From positions 1,674,501 to 1,738,500 of the forward strand of contig NZ_WUQX01000001.1 in assembly GCF_009830285.1 (NCBI RefSeq): a stretch of 64,000 nt of DNA. The letters are read 5' to 3'. Every line of letters starts with the position of its first letter. Within the stretch, counting starts at the first letter, position 1. The position numbers were made by a program, and so were the translations under genes. The notes below the pieces were generated by a model. The model searched no databases and had not been told where the DNA came from. It was given only the letters and a program-made list of their open reading frames with translations. The stretch comes from Sporofaciens musculi. Lineage in GTDB: Bacteria > Bacillota > Clostridia > Lachnospirales > Lachnospiraceae. Below are positions 27,032 to 35,816 of the stretch, piece after piece.

Positions 27032-27451
27032 ATGGAGTTTGTGGATAATGAAAGTTCTACTTTTGATGAAGTGATAGAGCTTTTAAAAAAGCATCCTAAT
27101 TTTCAAAAGTGTGAAATGCAAATGGATTCTAAATTATCGTTTCCTGGAATTGAAATTTACCCTGAGCGCAGAAAAGTATATTGTAACGGTAAGGAAGTTC
27201 ATCTAACAGCAAAAGAATATAGGCTATTATGGTTGTTAGCAGTAAATAAAGGACAGGTACTTACTTATCAGCAAATTTACGAAAAAGTTTGGGGAGATTT
27301 TTCTTCGGGTGGTGAAAGCACTGCTATTGGATACCATATCTGCAACTTAAGAGATAAATTATATGACGCTTTCCCTGATGCACCGTTTGAAATCCGGTGT
27401 GTTAGGGAAGTAGGCTATTGTTTTGAGGTTAATGTTATACAATCTATATAG
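27032..27451 (+). CDS. winged-helix (OmpR/PhoB-type) DNA-binding protein
   Basis: About 139 residues beginning MEFVDNESSTFDEVIELLKK, without a receiver domain. The C-terminal winged helix is clear: HLTAKEYRLLWLLAVNKGQV, LTYQQIYEKVWGD and IRCVREVGYCFE. It is an orphan regulator recurrent in clostridial ICEs. The ATG at 27032 has no strong site; an upstream ATG at 26972 is the alternative. The 26835-27031 gap is AT-rich with no gene. Confidence 0.75.
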   Translation: MEFVDNESSTFDEVIELLKKHPNFQKCEMQMDSKLSFPGIEIYPERRKVYCNGKEVHLTAKEYRLLWLLAVNKGQVLTYQQIYEKVWGDFSSGGESTAIGYHICNLRDKLYDAFPDAPFEIRCVREVGYCFEVNVIQSI

Positions 27452-27452
27452 A

Positions 27453-27484
27453 CAGTCTGATTATAATATCAGGCTGTTTTTCTT
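27453..27484 (+). terminator. terminator after the winged-helix gene
   Basis: CAGTCTGAT (27453-27461) and ATCAGGCTG (27468-27476) then TTTTTCTT. Confidence 0.75.
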
Positions 27485-27789
27485 GTCTAAATTTGCGATA
27501 TTCCTTGACAAAAACCAGTTTAATATCCGGTGATTCCCAAAATGCATACAGTATAATTCTTTTATTGCCTAAAATTATGGGAATTATAGAATGTGTTGCC
27601 GATATTTGTATTCCCCGTAAAGAACGAGGATATGAGTATAGGAATGCGAAAAGTAATTTGCATATTAAATAAGAAACAGCGCCGATATAGATTTACAATA
27701 ATTTCAAGAGGAAATGAAAATTATTTTTGCCCGACAAATACTTTCTTATTTTTGCCAATTCTAACAAATAAATATATGAAATCTCAAGA

Positions 27790-27823
27790 GGGTGTATCCA
27801 GCCAAGAGCGGATACGCCCTTTT
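27790..27823 (+). terminator. leader terminator or attenuator before the sigma-like gene
   Basis: GGGTGTATCC (27790-27799) and GGATACGCCC (27810-27819) followed by TTTTC. It lies about 100 nt upstream of the gene at 27922; 27485-27789 holds no convincing gene. Confidence 0.65.
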
Positions 27824-27871
27824 CTTGTCTTATTAAGGCAGTATTTGTCGTTTCGTGGCGGGCGTTCACCA

Positions 27872-27917
27872 CCTTCCAATCTGGATTTTTAACAAAAAAA
27901 TTCAGATTGGAGGAAAG
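27872..27917 (+). promoter_or_regulatory. hairpin sequestering the ribosome site of the sigma-like gene
   Basis: TCCAATCTG (27875-27883) pairs with CAGATTGGA (27903-27911), and flanking ATTTTT/AAAAAAAT extend the stem. The ribosome binding site (GGAGGAAAGG) lies in and just after the right arm, so folding would block translation. Confidence 0.6.
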
Positions 27918-27921
27918 GAAT

Positions 27922-28398
27922 ATGGAGGGTAACCGCCCAAAAAGAAGAAAGGATAAGTATAATCCTTATAATATATACGAAAAGGACAAGCATTATTACA
28001 TTTCATTTAAAGACGGACAAGGAGCTTTACATAAACTGGAAATCAGCAGGGCATTGTATGACACGTTTGATTCCTTTGAATTAGATGATCTGGTGTATCT
28101 CAACGTAGTGGACAGGCATATTGAGCAGTCCGAGGTATGGGAAACGACTTTGAATGTGAGGGCAATAGAAAAGCCGGAGAGCATAGAAGAAGTCGTGCTG
28201 AAAAAGATTCAGATTGAAGCATTACATACAGCAATGAAAATATTGCCGGAAATGCAGCGTCGCAGGATGCAGTTATATTATTTTGAGGGCATGACCTATG
28301 AGCAGATAGCAAAAAAGGAAGGTTGTACGAAAATGCCAGTCAAGCGTTCTATTGAAGCTGCTGTTGAACGTCTGAAAAAAGAATTGAAAAAAATTTAA
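27922..28398 (+). CDS. sigma-70 region 4-like ICE regulator
   Basis: 158 residues from the ATG at 27922. The C-terminus is a sigma region 4 helix-turn-helix (LPEMQRRRMQLYYFEGMTYE, then QIAKKEGCTKMPVKRSIEAA). The N-terminus has no region 2, so it is not a complete ECF factor. Such proteins sit upstream of the excision genes in Tn916/Tn1549 relatives. It is preceded by an attenuator-like terminator and a ribosome-site hairpin, so its synthesis appears tightly controlled. Confidence 0.75.
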   Translation: MEGNRPKRRKDKYNPYNIYEKDKHYYISFKDGQGALHKLEISRALYDTFDSFELDDLVYLNVVDRHIEQSEVWETTLNVRAIEKPESIEEVVLKKIQIEALHTAMKILPEMQRRRMQLYYFEGMTYEQIAKKEGCTKMPVKRSIEAAVERLKKELKKI

Positions 28399-28478
28399 AA
28401 TTAGGTAGCTACTTTTTGCGTTTAAGTGAGGAAACAGGTGAGGGAGATAAAAAATCCCTTGCCTGTTTTCCGTTTTGT

Positions 28479-28520
28479 GGTGAATGGGTTTGTACCATGA
28501 AAATTTCATACCCATTCACC
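28479..28520. repeat. 11-bp inverted repeat with nested palindrome
   Basis: GGTGAATGGGT (28479-28489) and ACCCATTCACC (28510-28520) are perfect complements, and the loop contains the palindrome ATGAAAATTTCAT. Confidence 0.75.
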
Positions 28521-28579
28521 AAGCACATTCCTGTTGTTATCGTGATGAGCGTAAGCCACGTTAGCAGGTACGCCATGAG

Positions 28580-29025
28580 CTGGATGGGGATAAAAGCAGC
28601 GGAATCGCACAGACAGAAAGATAATGGTTTGCGGCTGTCCTATCCCCATCTAAGGAGCGGGAAATACCGGGCTATAACTACCAGTTTGCTACTGATAGGG
28701 CGATAACAGGCAGCAGGGACAATGATACTCCCGTCCAGTCACAAGTCGAGCGTTAGAAGCGTCGCAACAAATGAGGGCGGCTCCGGGCGATCCCCGGAGG
28801 GGTGCGAATCCCGTGGAACTGGCCAGCAGCCAGTCGTTTGGTGACTTCCCTATATTTATCGTGAAAACGGTAGATATGAAAGCCGGGATGTCGAGGACAA
28901 ATAGGCTTATAAGGCTAAAAATGACAGCCGGACATAAAGCATGAAAATATTCTGATGAATAATCAAAAAGCTTTGGTTTTGTGTTCGGCTAATACATACC
29001 TGAAATGCAGAGGTATTTTATTTTT
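28580..29025 (+). ncRNA. candidate structured RNA upstream of mazF-xis-int
   Basis: No credible gene lies between 28399 and 29121. The stretch is dense in perfect stems: GATGGGGATA/TATCCCCATC (28583-28592, 28641-28650), CTCCGGG/CCCGGAG (28781-28787, 28793-28799), ACTGGC/GCCAGT (28818-28823, 28829-28834), and a closing ATACCT/AGGTAT with a T-rich tail. GC content is well above the flanks. It may be a regulatory or structural ICE RNA, or part of a DNA site. No known RNA family was recognised. Confidence 0.5.
28996..29025 (+). terminator. terminator at the end of the structured stretch
   Basis: ATACCT (28996-29001) and AGGTAT (29011-29016) followed by TTTATTTTTC. The stem is short, so this is moderate evidence. 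Confidence 0.5.
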
Positions 29026-29121
29026 CAGCAGATAAGGTGTATTTTGTAAATTTGTATTTTCGCCATAAAAGAAAAAACAGACTAGATTCAGTAAGTAAAG
29101 ATTGTGGAGGATACTTTTATT

Positions 29122-29646
29122 ATGGAAGAAAGAGAAATCAGGCGTGGAGATATTTATCGTGCGAATTTAAATCCCGTTGTGGGAAGTGAGCAGGGAGGAT
29201 ACCGTCCAGTATTGGTGATTCAGAATAATAGAGGGAATAAACATAGTCCAACGGTTGTTGTCGCTGCGATTACAAGTAGGCCAAAGAATAAGATGCCTAC
29301 CCATGTACCGCTAAAAGGGATTGTAGGATTAGAAAAGGATTCCGTAGTGTTGTTGGAGCAGTTGAGAACCATTGATAAAAAACGTTTGGATGCTTACGTG
29401 GGAGTATTGGACAGGCAGCAGATGTTAAAAGTTGAGAAAGCATTATGTTCCAGCACAGGGATGAGAAAATTAGATAAGCCAATTTTGATGTGTCTTTGCC
29501 CGGTATGTGCAAAGCCATTTTTTGAATCCACAGAGCATTTCGTGCAGAGAAAAGATAAAAATCAGAAATTGAAGGAAACCTGTATGTTCTGTAATGTCAG
29601 ACAAGGGTATGACTATTGTATAAGGAAAAAATACAACAATCAGTAG
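29122..29646 (+). CDS. MazF/PemK-family endoribonuclease toxin with zinc-ribbon-like tail
   Basis: 174 residues from the ATG at 29122. The MazF core is complete: REIRRGDIYRANLNPVVGSE, RPVLVIQNN and VVVAAITSR, with LLEQLRTIDKKRL. After about residue 115 comes an extension with CLCPVC and CMFCNV cysteine pairs, absent from ordinary MazF. No antitoxin gene is adjacent. It lies immediately before xis and int, a position common in clostridial ICEs, so a role in ICE maintenance or regulation is possible. Confidence 0.82.
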   Translation: MEEREIRRGDIYRANLNPVVGSEQGGYRPVLVIQNNRGNKHSPTVVVAAITSRPKNKMPTHVPLKGIVGLEKDSVVLLEQLRTIDKKRLDAYVGVLDRQQMLKVEKALCSSTGMRKLDKPILMCLCPVCAKPFFESTEHFVQRKDKNQKLKETCMFCNVRQGYDYCIRKKYNNQ

Positions 29647-29671
29647 CGGTAGCAGGCAAGGAGATATATAA

Positions 29672-29854
29672 ATGGAAGATAGTAAAATTTTATTGAATGT
29701 GGAGGAAACAGCGGCATACTTAAATATAGGAAAGACAAAGACAAGGGAAATAATGAAAGACAATGAAAAAATATTTGTTGTCCGAATTGGCAACCGGAAT
29801 TATGCACATAAGACACTGCTTGATAAATGGCTTCTTGCACAGATAAAAAATTAG
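29672..29854 (+). CDS. xis: excisionase-like protein
   Basis: 60 residues with a MerR/Xis-type helix-turn-helix: LLNVEETAAYLNIGKTKTRE, then VVRIGNRNYAHKTLLDKWL. Size, sequence style and position directly before the tyrosine integrase match Tn916-family excisionases, which bend DNA at the element ends and favour excision. GGAGATAT precedes the ATG. Confidence 0.85.
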   Translation: MEDSKILLNVEETAAYLNIGKTKTREIMKDNEKIFVVRIGNRNYAHKTLLDKWLLAQIKN

Positions 29855-29964
29855 AGAAATGTCAAGGGTACAAATTTTGATTTTGTACCTTTGTTTTGTT
29901 AAATGAAAAATGTTATTTTCATGGGGAAGCCAGCAAATATTTCAATTTCAAGGAGGACGGCATT

Positions 29965-31215
29965 ATGGCAAAGGTAAAATTACCCAGAGGAATAAGGGAA
30001 AATAAAGGAACATACGAGGCACGGGCAATGGTAAACGGAGTGAAAATCTGTTTATATAATTCCGACCTGAATCAACTGAAAGAAGAATTTGAACAGGCGA
30101 AACAGCAGGCGAGGAACAACCTTGATTACAAAAGGACACAGATGAACTTAAATGAATGGTTTGAAGAATGGTTCACCGATGTGAAAGCGCATAAAGTAAA
30201 AGAAACAAGTATCAGTCCCATGAGAAATAATTTTAAAAGGACATTTGGATTTTACATTGGTACAATGAAAATCAAAAATATAAGACCGATGGATGTACAG
30301 CAGGCAATCAATGCAATGGAAAAAGATGGAATGTCTAACAGTGCAATGCGAGAGGCGTTAGGCAGGCTTCGGGAATGTATGGAGTTTGCAGTGGGCAGTC
30401 AGTTGATTCCCACAAATCCGTGCTTGATTGTGGAAGTTCCCTGGACATATAAGAAATCAAAGGAGGAGATAGCACTGACGCAGGAAGAACAGAACGCACT
30501 ACTTGACGAGGTGGAGGACAGTTGGTATAAAGAAATGTTTTATTTCATGTGCTTAACCGGAGTGCGAGTGGGAGAACTTGGAGGGCTGAAATGGTCGGAT
30601 ATTGATTTTGAGAAGAAAGTCATCTGTATCAATCGGTCATTAAGCTGTAGCTACTGTAATGGGGTGAAAAGAGAAATTTTGGTAAGTCCTAAGACAGTAA
30701 ATTCAATCAGACAGGTTCCTTTCCTTGGTGAAATGGAAGAAATCTTAGAGTCACAGAGAGAAAAGCAAATCAAGCTGAAAAAAGAGTTGGGGGCAAGGTG
30801 GCGGAGCGGAGATGAATTTGACGATTTAGTGTTCACTACGGGAATGGGAAGTCCGTGCAGCAGATATATCGTGCAAAAGGAGATAAAAAAGGCGGTCAAG
30901 CGGATGAGAGAGCAAGAAGCAGTGGCGGCAGTGCAGGAAAAGAGGGAACCTAGAGTTGTCAGAGATTTCCATCCGCATACATTAAGGCATACTTTTGCTA
31001 CTCGCTGTTTTGAGAATAAGATGGAGCCAAAAGTAGTGCAGGCATTGTTGGGGCATTCCAGTATCAGTATTACCCTGAATATCTATACCCATGTATTGGA
31101 TAAGAAGATGGACGAGGAACTCCAGAAGTTTGGTTCAGCGAAAACACAGGAACGGGAGGCATATGCCGGACTTGATGTAAAAAAGGTAAAAATCACAGCT
31201 TTGAGCCATTGCTGA
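29965..31215 (+). CDS. int: tyrosine integrase of the ICE
   Basis: 416 residues from the ATG at 29965, which has AAGGAGG; longer starts lack one. There is an N-terminal arm-binding region ([20 protein letters not shown]), a SAM-like core-binding region, and a catalytic domain with [40 protein letters not shown] and the tyrosine in NIYTH. It should catalyse integration and excision. Repeats of TTTGGGGG and its complement directly downstream could be its arm sites. Confidence 0.92.
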   Translation: MAKVKLPRGIRENKGTYEARAMVNGVKICLYNSDLNQLKEEFEQAKQQARNNLDYKRTQMNLNEWFEEWFTDVKAHKVKETSISPMRNNFKRTFGFYIGTMKIKNIRPMDVQQAINAMEKDGMSNSAMREALGRLRECMEFAVGSQLIPTNPCLIVEVPWTYKKSKEEIALTQEEQNALLDEVEDSWYKEMFYFMCLTGVRVGELGGLKWSDIDFEKKVICINRSLSCSYCNGVKREILVSPKTVNSIRQVPFLGEMEEILESQREKQIKLKKELGARWRSGDEFDDLVFTTGMGSPCSRYIVQKEIKKAVKRMREQEAVAAVQEKREPRVVRDFHPHTLRHTFATRCFENKMEPKVVQALLGHSSISITLNIYTHVLDKKMDEELQKFGSAKTQEREAYAGLDVKKVKITALSHC

Positions 31216-31220
31216 GTAAA

Positions 31221-31346
31221 TTTGGGGGAAGAACCTTACCCCCAAATTCCCCCCAATGGAGAATGGCTATCCCCCAAATTTGAAAAATCAGAAATCGGAA
31301 TTTTTATATAGCAAAATGAATTTTCCCCCAAAATATAATTTGGGGG
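31221..31346. repeat. cluster of TTTGGGGG/CCCCCAAAT repeats, left of the cargo
   Basis: Copies in both orientations at 31221, 31239, 31271, 31325 and 31339. Two 12-mers here, TTTGGGGGAAGA (31221-31232) and TATCCCCCAAAT (31268-31279), recur exactly at 35325-35336 and 35351-35362. They may be integrase arm or attachment-site elements. The 31216-31680 gap has no gene. Confidence 0.7.
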
Positions 31347-31512
31347 ATGCAGTTGAAAAGGAATAGATATAGGGCAGTTAAAAATTACTGGAAAGCCAGT
31401 AAAATACATAGTTCCGGGGATATATGACCGGAACATGAAAAAGGGAAAGTTCGCAAAACAGATGAATGCGTAGAAATTTGTCGAAATCAGGCGAATAGCG
31501 ATAAGAATGAGA

Positions 31513-31554
31513 ACCCTTGTAAGTGGTATATATGTACCATTTGCAGGGGTTTTT
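31513..31554 (+). terminator. terminator after int
   Basis: CCCTTGTAAGTGGTA and TACCATTTGCAGGGG form a long stem with G-T pairs, followed by TTTTT. A second palindrome (AAATTTGTCAGACA/TGTCTGGCAAATTT, 31563-31591) follows and could be an operator for brnT. Confidence 0.7.
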
Positions 31555-31615
31555 GCCTTGTTAAATTTGTCAGACAATGTCTGGCAAATTTGAAAAGTGA
31601 TTAGGAAAAATGTAA

Positions 31616-31644
31616 TTGATGGGCTTACTATTTAATGGTATACT
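31616..31644 (+). promoter_or_regulatory. promoter of the brnT-brnA operon
   Basis: TTGATG (31616-31621), a 17-nt spacer and TATACT (31639-31644), 36 nt upstream of the brnT start. Confidence 0.65.
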
Positions 31645-31680
31645 GTTAGCATAGAATAATTAATGAAGGAATAGTCAAAA

Positions 31681-31959
31681 ATGAAATTTGAGTGGGACGA
31701 ACATAAGAACTTTATAAATAAAGAGAAACATAAGATTTCTTTTGAAACAGCAGCATATGTGTTTGACGATCCTTATTATATTGAGATGTATGATTTTGAG
31801 CATAGTGTTGAAGAAGATAGATATATTGCGATAGGGAAAGTTGGAGATGTATTGTTTGTAGTATTTACAGAACGAAAAGAAACAATTCGATTAATTTCAG
31901 CCAGACTTGCAACAAATGCAGAAAAGGAGCTTTATTATGATCAGAACTTTAATTATTGA
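31681..31959 (+). CDS. brnT: BrnT-family ribonuclease toxin
   Basis: 92 residues of the BrnT family: FEWDEHKNFINKEKHKISFE at the N-terminus, FDDPYYIEMYD, ERYIAIG-like EDRYIAIGKVGD, FVVFTERKETIRLISAR, and a terminal tyrosine-rich helix. BrnT is a RelE-fold endoribonuclease neutralised by BrnA. The antitoxin start lies inside its last codons, which is the usual toxin-first arrangement. Confidence 0.85.
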   Translation: MKFEWDEHKNFINKEKHKISFETAAYVFDDPYYIEMYDFEHSVEEDRYIAIGKVGDVLFVVFTERKETIRLISARLATNAEKELYYDQNFNY

Positions 31960-32116
31960 GAGTGGACAAAAACCCACGGAAGAACAATTGAAAGAGGTTG
32001 AAGATGCGAAAAAAAGTCCAATTAACTTCGATGAGGATTGTGAGGAATTGTCGCCAGCCATGATGAAGGCATTTAAGAGTGCGGTTGTACAACGAAACCG
32101 TAAGAAGAAAGCTTAA
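31937..32116 (+). CDS. brnA: BrnA-like antitoxin
   Basis: 59 residues from the ATG at 31937, preceded by AAAGGAGC and overlapping brnT by 23 nt. It is acidic at first and basic at the end (SPAMMKAFKSAVVQRNRKKKA). Sequence similarity to classical BrnA is weak, so the call rests mainly on size, charge and coupling to BrnT. It probably represses the operon together with BrnT. Confidence 0.7.
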   Translation: MIRTLIIESGQKPTEEQLKEVEDAKKSPINFDEDCEELSPAMMKAFKSAVVQRNRKKKA

Positions 32117-32186
32117 AAGCTGTCGAATTAAAATATGTAAAAAGTATAAACGAATATAACATTTTAATGTTAGGAGCATCATAATT

Positions 32187-35100
32187 ATGGTTAATGCTAA
32201 TGGAATATTAAATCATTATATTGAAGCGAAAAAGATCATAGCTGAGGCAAGAAAGGATGGACAGTTGGTTATATTTGTTGGAGCTGGGGCTTCTATATCT
32301 TCTGGAATGCCGACATGGTCTCAGGCAATAAGAGCGATTGCCTCTCATTTAGGTATTGATGATAAGGAACTTAATTTTTTGCGCATCCCACAATATTACT
32401 TTAATGCTAGAGGCAAAAAAGAATATACGCAATTAATGCGCAAGATATTTCGTTATGGAGATTTTCTTCAAAAACATGAGATTCACGATAGAATTATTGA
32501 GTTTAATACTCATACAATTATTACCACAAATTATGATAGTCTAATTGAGAAGGCAGCAGAGGATAACAGTGAGGTAATTTGTGTTGTTAGCAAAGATGCG
32601 GATCTTCCATATAGGAAAGGCGGAAAAGAACTTCTCAAAATTCATGGAGATTTTGAGAACGATAATTTTGTATTGAAAGAAGATGATTATCTCTCATATT
32701 CACGTAATTTTAGGCTTATTGAGAATTATGTGAAATCTCTTATTGGAACTAAGGTCGTTCTGTTTGTAGGGTACTCTTTTAATGATCCAGATATTAAACA
32801 AATATTTTCCTGGTCAAAAGATATTCTTCATGGAGATTTTCAGAGAGCATATTTGATTGAATCTGGTAAAGAGTACGATTCAAATGAAGCTGATTATTAC
32901 GAAAATTTTGGAATTAATGTGCTTTATGCGTCTCTTCAGCTTAATGAGAATTTTAAAGAGAATGATTTGACATTAAATCTTCTTAATATGCTTAACTGGC
33001 TTTTAGAGGAAGAAAAACCTGCGAAATTAGATGAATTATATGATGATTTAAAATTATTCAAGTCTATGGGATTTGCTGGTGATCGATATTTGGAAACGGC
33101 TTTTAGAAAGGCTGGACTTAGAATTGAAATGGGCGTTTTAAGTGAGTTTACATCGATAAGAGAACATAAAGAATCCAGTAAAATTTTTAGAAGTCTTGCA
33201 TATGAGCAATGTATAAGACTTAGTTTAGCAGAGAGCAATAAAATTGATAACGAGGATAACGAAGATAGTAAGAATAACATAGAGAAAAAAAGAACGCATC
33301 CATAAATTTTTAAAGGATTGGGAACCTGAAGAATGTGATCAAGAAAAGATAAAGATAATTATTGACATTCTTGAGAAAAGCAGTGTCTGTTGTTTAGAAT
33401 TGTATACTCCATCAGAAAATAATTTTGGGAGGCATCGTGATTTTTTAGAATTAATGAATCATGATATTCCAGATTGGGTTGAGGCTGTAAATACTTTTGA
33501 TTATCGTGCATTAAAAAATATTGTAGATAAGAATATCCCATATCTTGCAGAAAGCAGACCGCAATTATATGCAGAACAAGGATATCTGTATTATATATTG
33601 AAGGAATACTTTTCTGCTTATAATTGTTTTAAGATGGCAACGAGTATTTATTATAGACAGCGAGAATATATTAAGTATTTTATAGCTGAAACGAATCGAT
33701 ATTTAATTGGACAGATAGTTATTGATAGTAATGGCACCATTAGTGGTGTAGGTCATAGCGATGTCAAGATAGTAAAAGAGGAAATCAATGCAATTGATTT
33801 AGATAGAACATATCGGAGTTTGCCAAATATGGGTGGCAATAATAAAGTATTAAAAGATATTTATACATTTAATATAGCCCATGCATTGTTTCAGGATGCA
33901 TATTCTACGTCTGAAAAGGTAAAAGAACAGGCAGATTCAAATTATACATTTTTTAGTGGAATATCCGCTTTTTCTTCTATGAGAAGAAGCATGGAGGATT
34001 ATTATAATTATATTGTGTTAAATCAATTGGCTGTAGATAGATATACAGAACATATAAAAATTTTTAGAATATATTTTCAAAGTATCATTGGATCAGTAAC
34101 GGCAGCTAATATGGGAAATTATGATCCCGTTCACAAAGCTAAAGTGGGAAATGTCCATGCAGATAAGCTAAATCGGTTTGATTTGATGGTAGCTTTAAAA
34201 TATGAAGAATTTAAAAAGTTACAGAGATTACTGAAAAATATTTCTATCAATCTTCCTATGGAAGAGGATGCAATAGATTATCTAATGGTTGTGATAAGCA
34301 GATATGAAAAATGGCCAGTCAAAAGTATATTTTTAGAAGATAATTTTTTTTTTTGGAAAGCAATTTTAATATTGGGATATTGTGAACTTAATGAGAAATT
34401 AGTAGAAATAACCCTTAATAAGATTAATGAATGTATAAATATTCTTGATTATAGAGAATATGGAAATGTGATAATTCGTTTCTTGAAAAATGCGGAAACT
34501 CATGGCTTAATAAATAATTTTAATATTGAATTGATTGAATTATTTTTAAAAACAGAGATGAAGTATTTATGTAATGACAAAACTGAATCAATAATGCATA
34601 TTAGCCTTGTGCTTCAAAGTGCTTGGCTGTGTCAGAAATATATGCATACATATGATGACAAGGAAACTATTTCACAACTACTTTCTGATGAAGGGAGGAT
34701 GCTGTGTATAAAAATATATCCTTATGTTGGCAATGCATGTAAAAATATAATATGTGAGACTTATAAGGATTGGAAATTAAAGCGCGGTAATCAAGATTTT
34801 GATTTCTACTGTTCATTAGTAGAGTTAGGAATATTAGTGCCAGATAAGAACGCTGAACAAGAAATTTTTTCCTATTATAAAGAACAAAGGAAAGAGGCTG
34901 AAATAGATAAGGAAACTATGTTTATATTACCAACTCAAAATGATAATGAATTAATCTTTCATCTTGTTGAATTATATTTAAAAGATTGTATTATTGATAC
35001 AGAGAGTTTAATCAAAATTGCGAAAGAAAGGGATATTGAGTCTGCGTTATGGCTGATGGATTATGAAAACTTTGATTATGATTTGTTTGATATAAACTGG

Positions 35101-35277
35101 GTTAAATTATGTTCGTCACGTCTTTTAGAAGATATGTCAAGTTCATTTTCTGTAAAACAAAACATTTCTAAAAAATTTGTTGATGCTTATAATATGGGCA
35201 AAATTGACCGTGATCTTTTAGATGTATATTTTCACTACTTTGCAGGGGCATTAGATGAAAGCAATAAAGATGCATAA
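32187..35277 (+). CDS. DSR2-like SIR2 anti-phage protein, split by a one-base shift
   Basis: Two adjacent frames form one protein of about 1,029 residues if one A is removed from the A7 run at 33285-33291. The SIR2 domain has VGAGAS (31-36), LRIPQYYFNARG, ITTNYDSL with Asn115, KIHGD with His153, VLKEDDYLSY and FVGYSFND. These match defence-associated sirtuins, notably DSR2 (about 1,000 residues), which degrades NAD+ on phage sensing. The rest is a helical region of no recognised family. At the first frame's stop the protein is 372 residues. It is AT-rich compared with its neighbours, consistent with acquired cargo. Confidence 0.8.
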
Positions 35278-35324
35278 ATGCTAGGAAAATAGTAAGTGGT
35301 TTTTATTTTTGTTAGGCCACGATT

Positions 35325-35362
35325 TTTGGGGGAAGAGTTGGGGGAAGGGGTATCCCCCAAAT
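35325..35362. repeat. right copies of the cargo-flanking repeats
   Basis: TTTGGGGGAAGA (35325-35336) and TATCCCCCAAAT (35351-35362) exactly repeat sequences just after int. They bracket brnTA and the SIR2 gene, and may mark an element end. Confidence 0.7.
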
Positions 35363-35539
35363 GGTGTGTGAAAGTTTGCCCCGTTCTTTTAGGAAAAGGG
35401 GAGAAGTTTGCTTAGTGTTTCTTTTCGGGACTTCCAATCTGGTACAGTAGCATGGATAAGGCAAATGAAGATTATTTTTTCCTATCCGCCGTGAAAAGAC
35501 CAATGAGGATATCAAAATACAAACCCTAAATTTAATCAC

Positions 35540-35568
35540 TTGTAAAAGATTAGTTTTTGATTTATAAT
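35540..35568 (+). promoter_or_regulatory. promoter of antisense RNA, copy 2
   Basis: TTGTAA (35540-35545), a 17-nt spacer and TATAAT (35563-35568), the same geometry as the first copy. Confidence 0.75.
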
Positions 35569-35574
35569 CATATT

Positions 35575-35670
35575 AGGAGTAATCATAAGGATATTGGCGT
35601 GTCCAATGATTGCCTTTGTAGTTTTCCGTTAGGCTAACATTCTATTGCCGTAGAAGTTAGCCTATTTTTC
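35575..35670 (+). ncRNA. antisense RNA (RatA-like antitoxin), copy 2
   Basis: About 95 nt from the promoter above to a hairpin TAGGCTAAC/GTTAGCCTA (35630-35638, 35656-35664) followed by TTTTTC. It overlaps the 3' end of the minus-strand toxin at 35662-35751 and shares GGATAT.GGCGTGTCC with the copy at 24382-24496. Confidence 0.6.
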
Positions 35671-35751
35671 TTTTCTATGATTGTCTAAGTATGTAAGGGC
35701 TAGAAATATTACGTTGAGTAGAGTTAATACCTCAATCAAATTCATATTCAT
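35662..35751 (-). CDS. holin-like type I toxin peptide, copy 2
   Basis: 29 residues: MNMNLIEVLTLLNVIFLALT followed by YLDNHRKEK, one hydrophobic helix and a basic tail. It closely parallels the peptide at 24299-24382 (shared IEVLTL/LEVLTL and LTY.DN). GAGGAG precedes the ATG. Its mRNA's end is covered by the antisense RNA on the plus strand. Confidence 0.75.
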   Translation of the reverse strand: MNMNLIEVLTLLNVIFLALTYLDNHRKEK

Positions 35752-35769
35752 ACAAATTACTCCTCGTAT

Positions 35770-35816
35770 AATAAGTTTGTAAGCAAGAAAAACTGCTTAC
35801 AGACTTATTCTTTTTT
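35770..35816 (+). terminator. strong hairpin with T tract
   Basis: AATAAGTTTGTAAGCA and TGCTTACAGACTTATT pair almost perfectly, followed by CTTTTTT. It works as a plus-strand terminator. On the minus strand the same hairpin is in the leader of the toxin. Confidence 0.65.

Noticed and set aside
27593..27892. 99-codon frame upstream of the sigma-like gene
   Set aside because: It crosses a terminator and the ribosome-site hairpin and has no start signal.
28416..28706. 96-codon frame in the structured stretch
   Set aside because: No ribosome site, poor composition, and it runs across perfect inverted repeats.
28780..28835. tRNA-like arms (GGGTGCGAATCCC) in the structured stretch
   Set aside because: No acceptor stem, D-arm or anticodon arm can be placed around it.
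28400..28860. Cobalamin riboswitch suggested by GTGCGAATCCC
   Set aside because: The B12-box and the other conserved blocks are missing, and the downstream gene is a MazF.
28952..28958. Hammerhead ribozyme core CTGATGA
   Set aside because: No matching GAAA and stems in the right arrangement.
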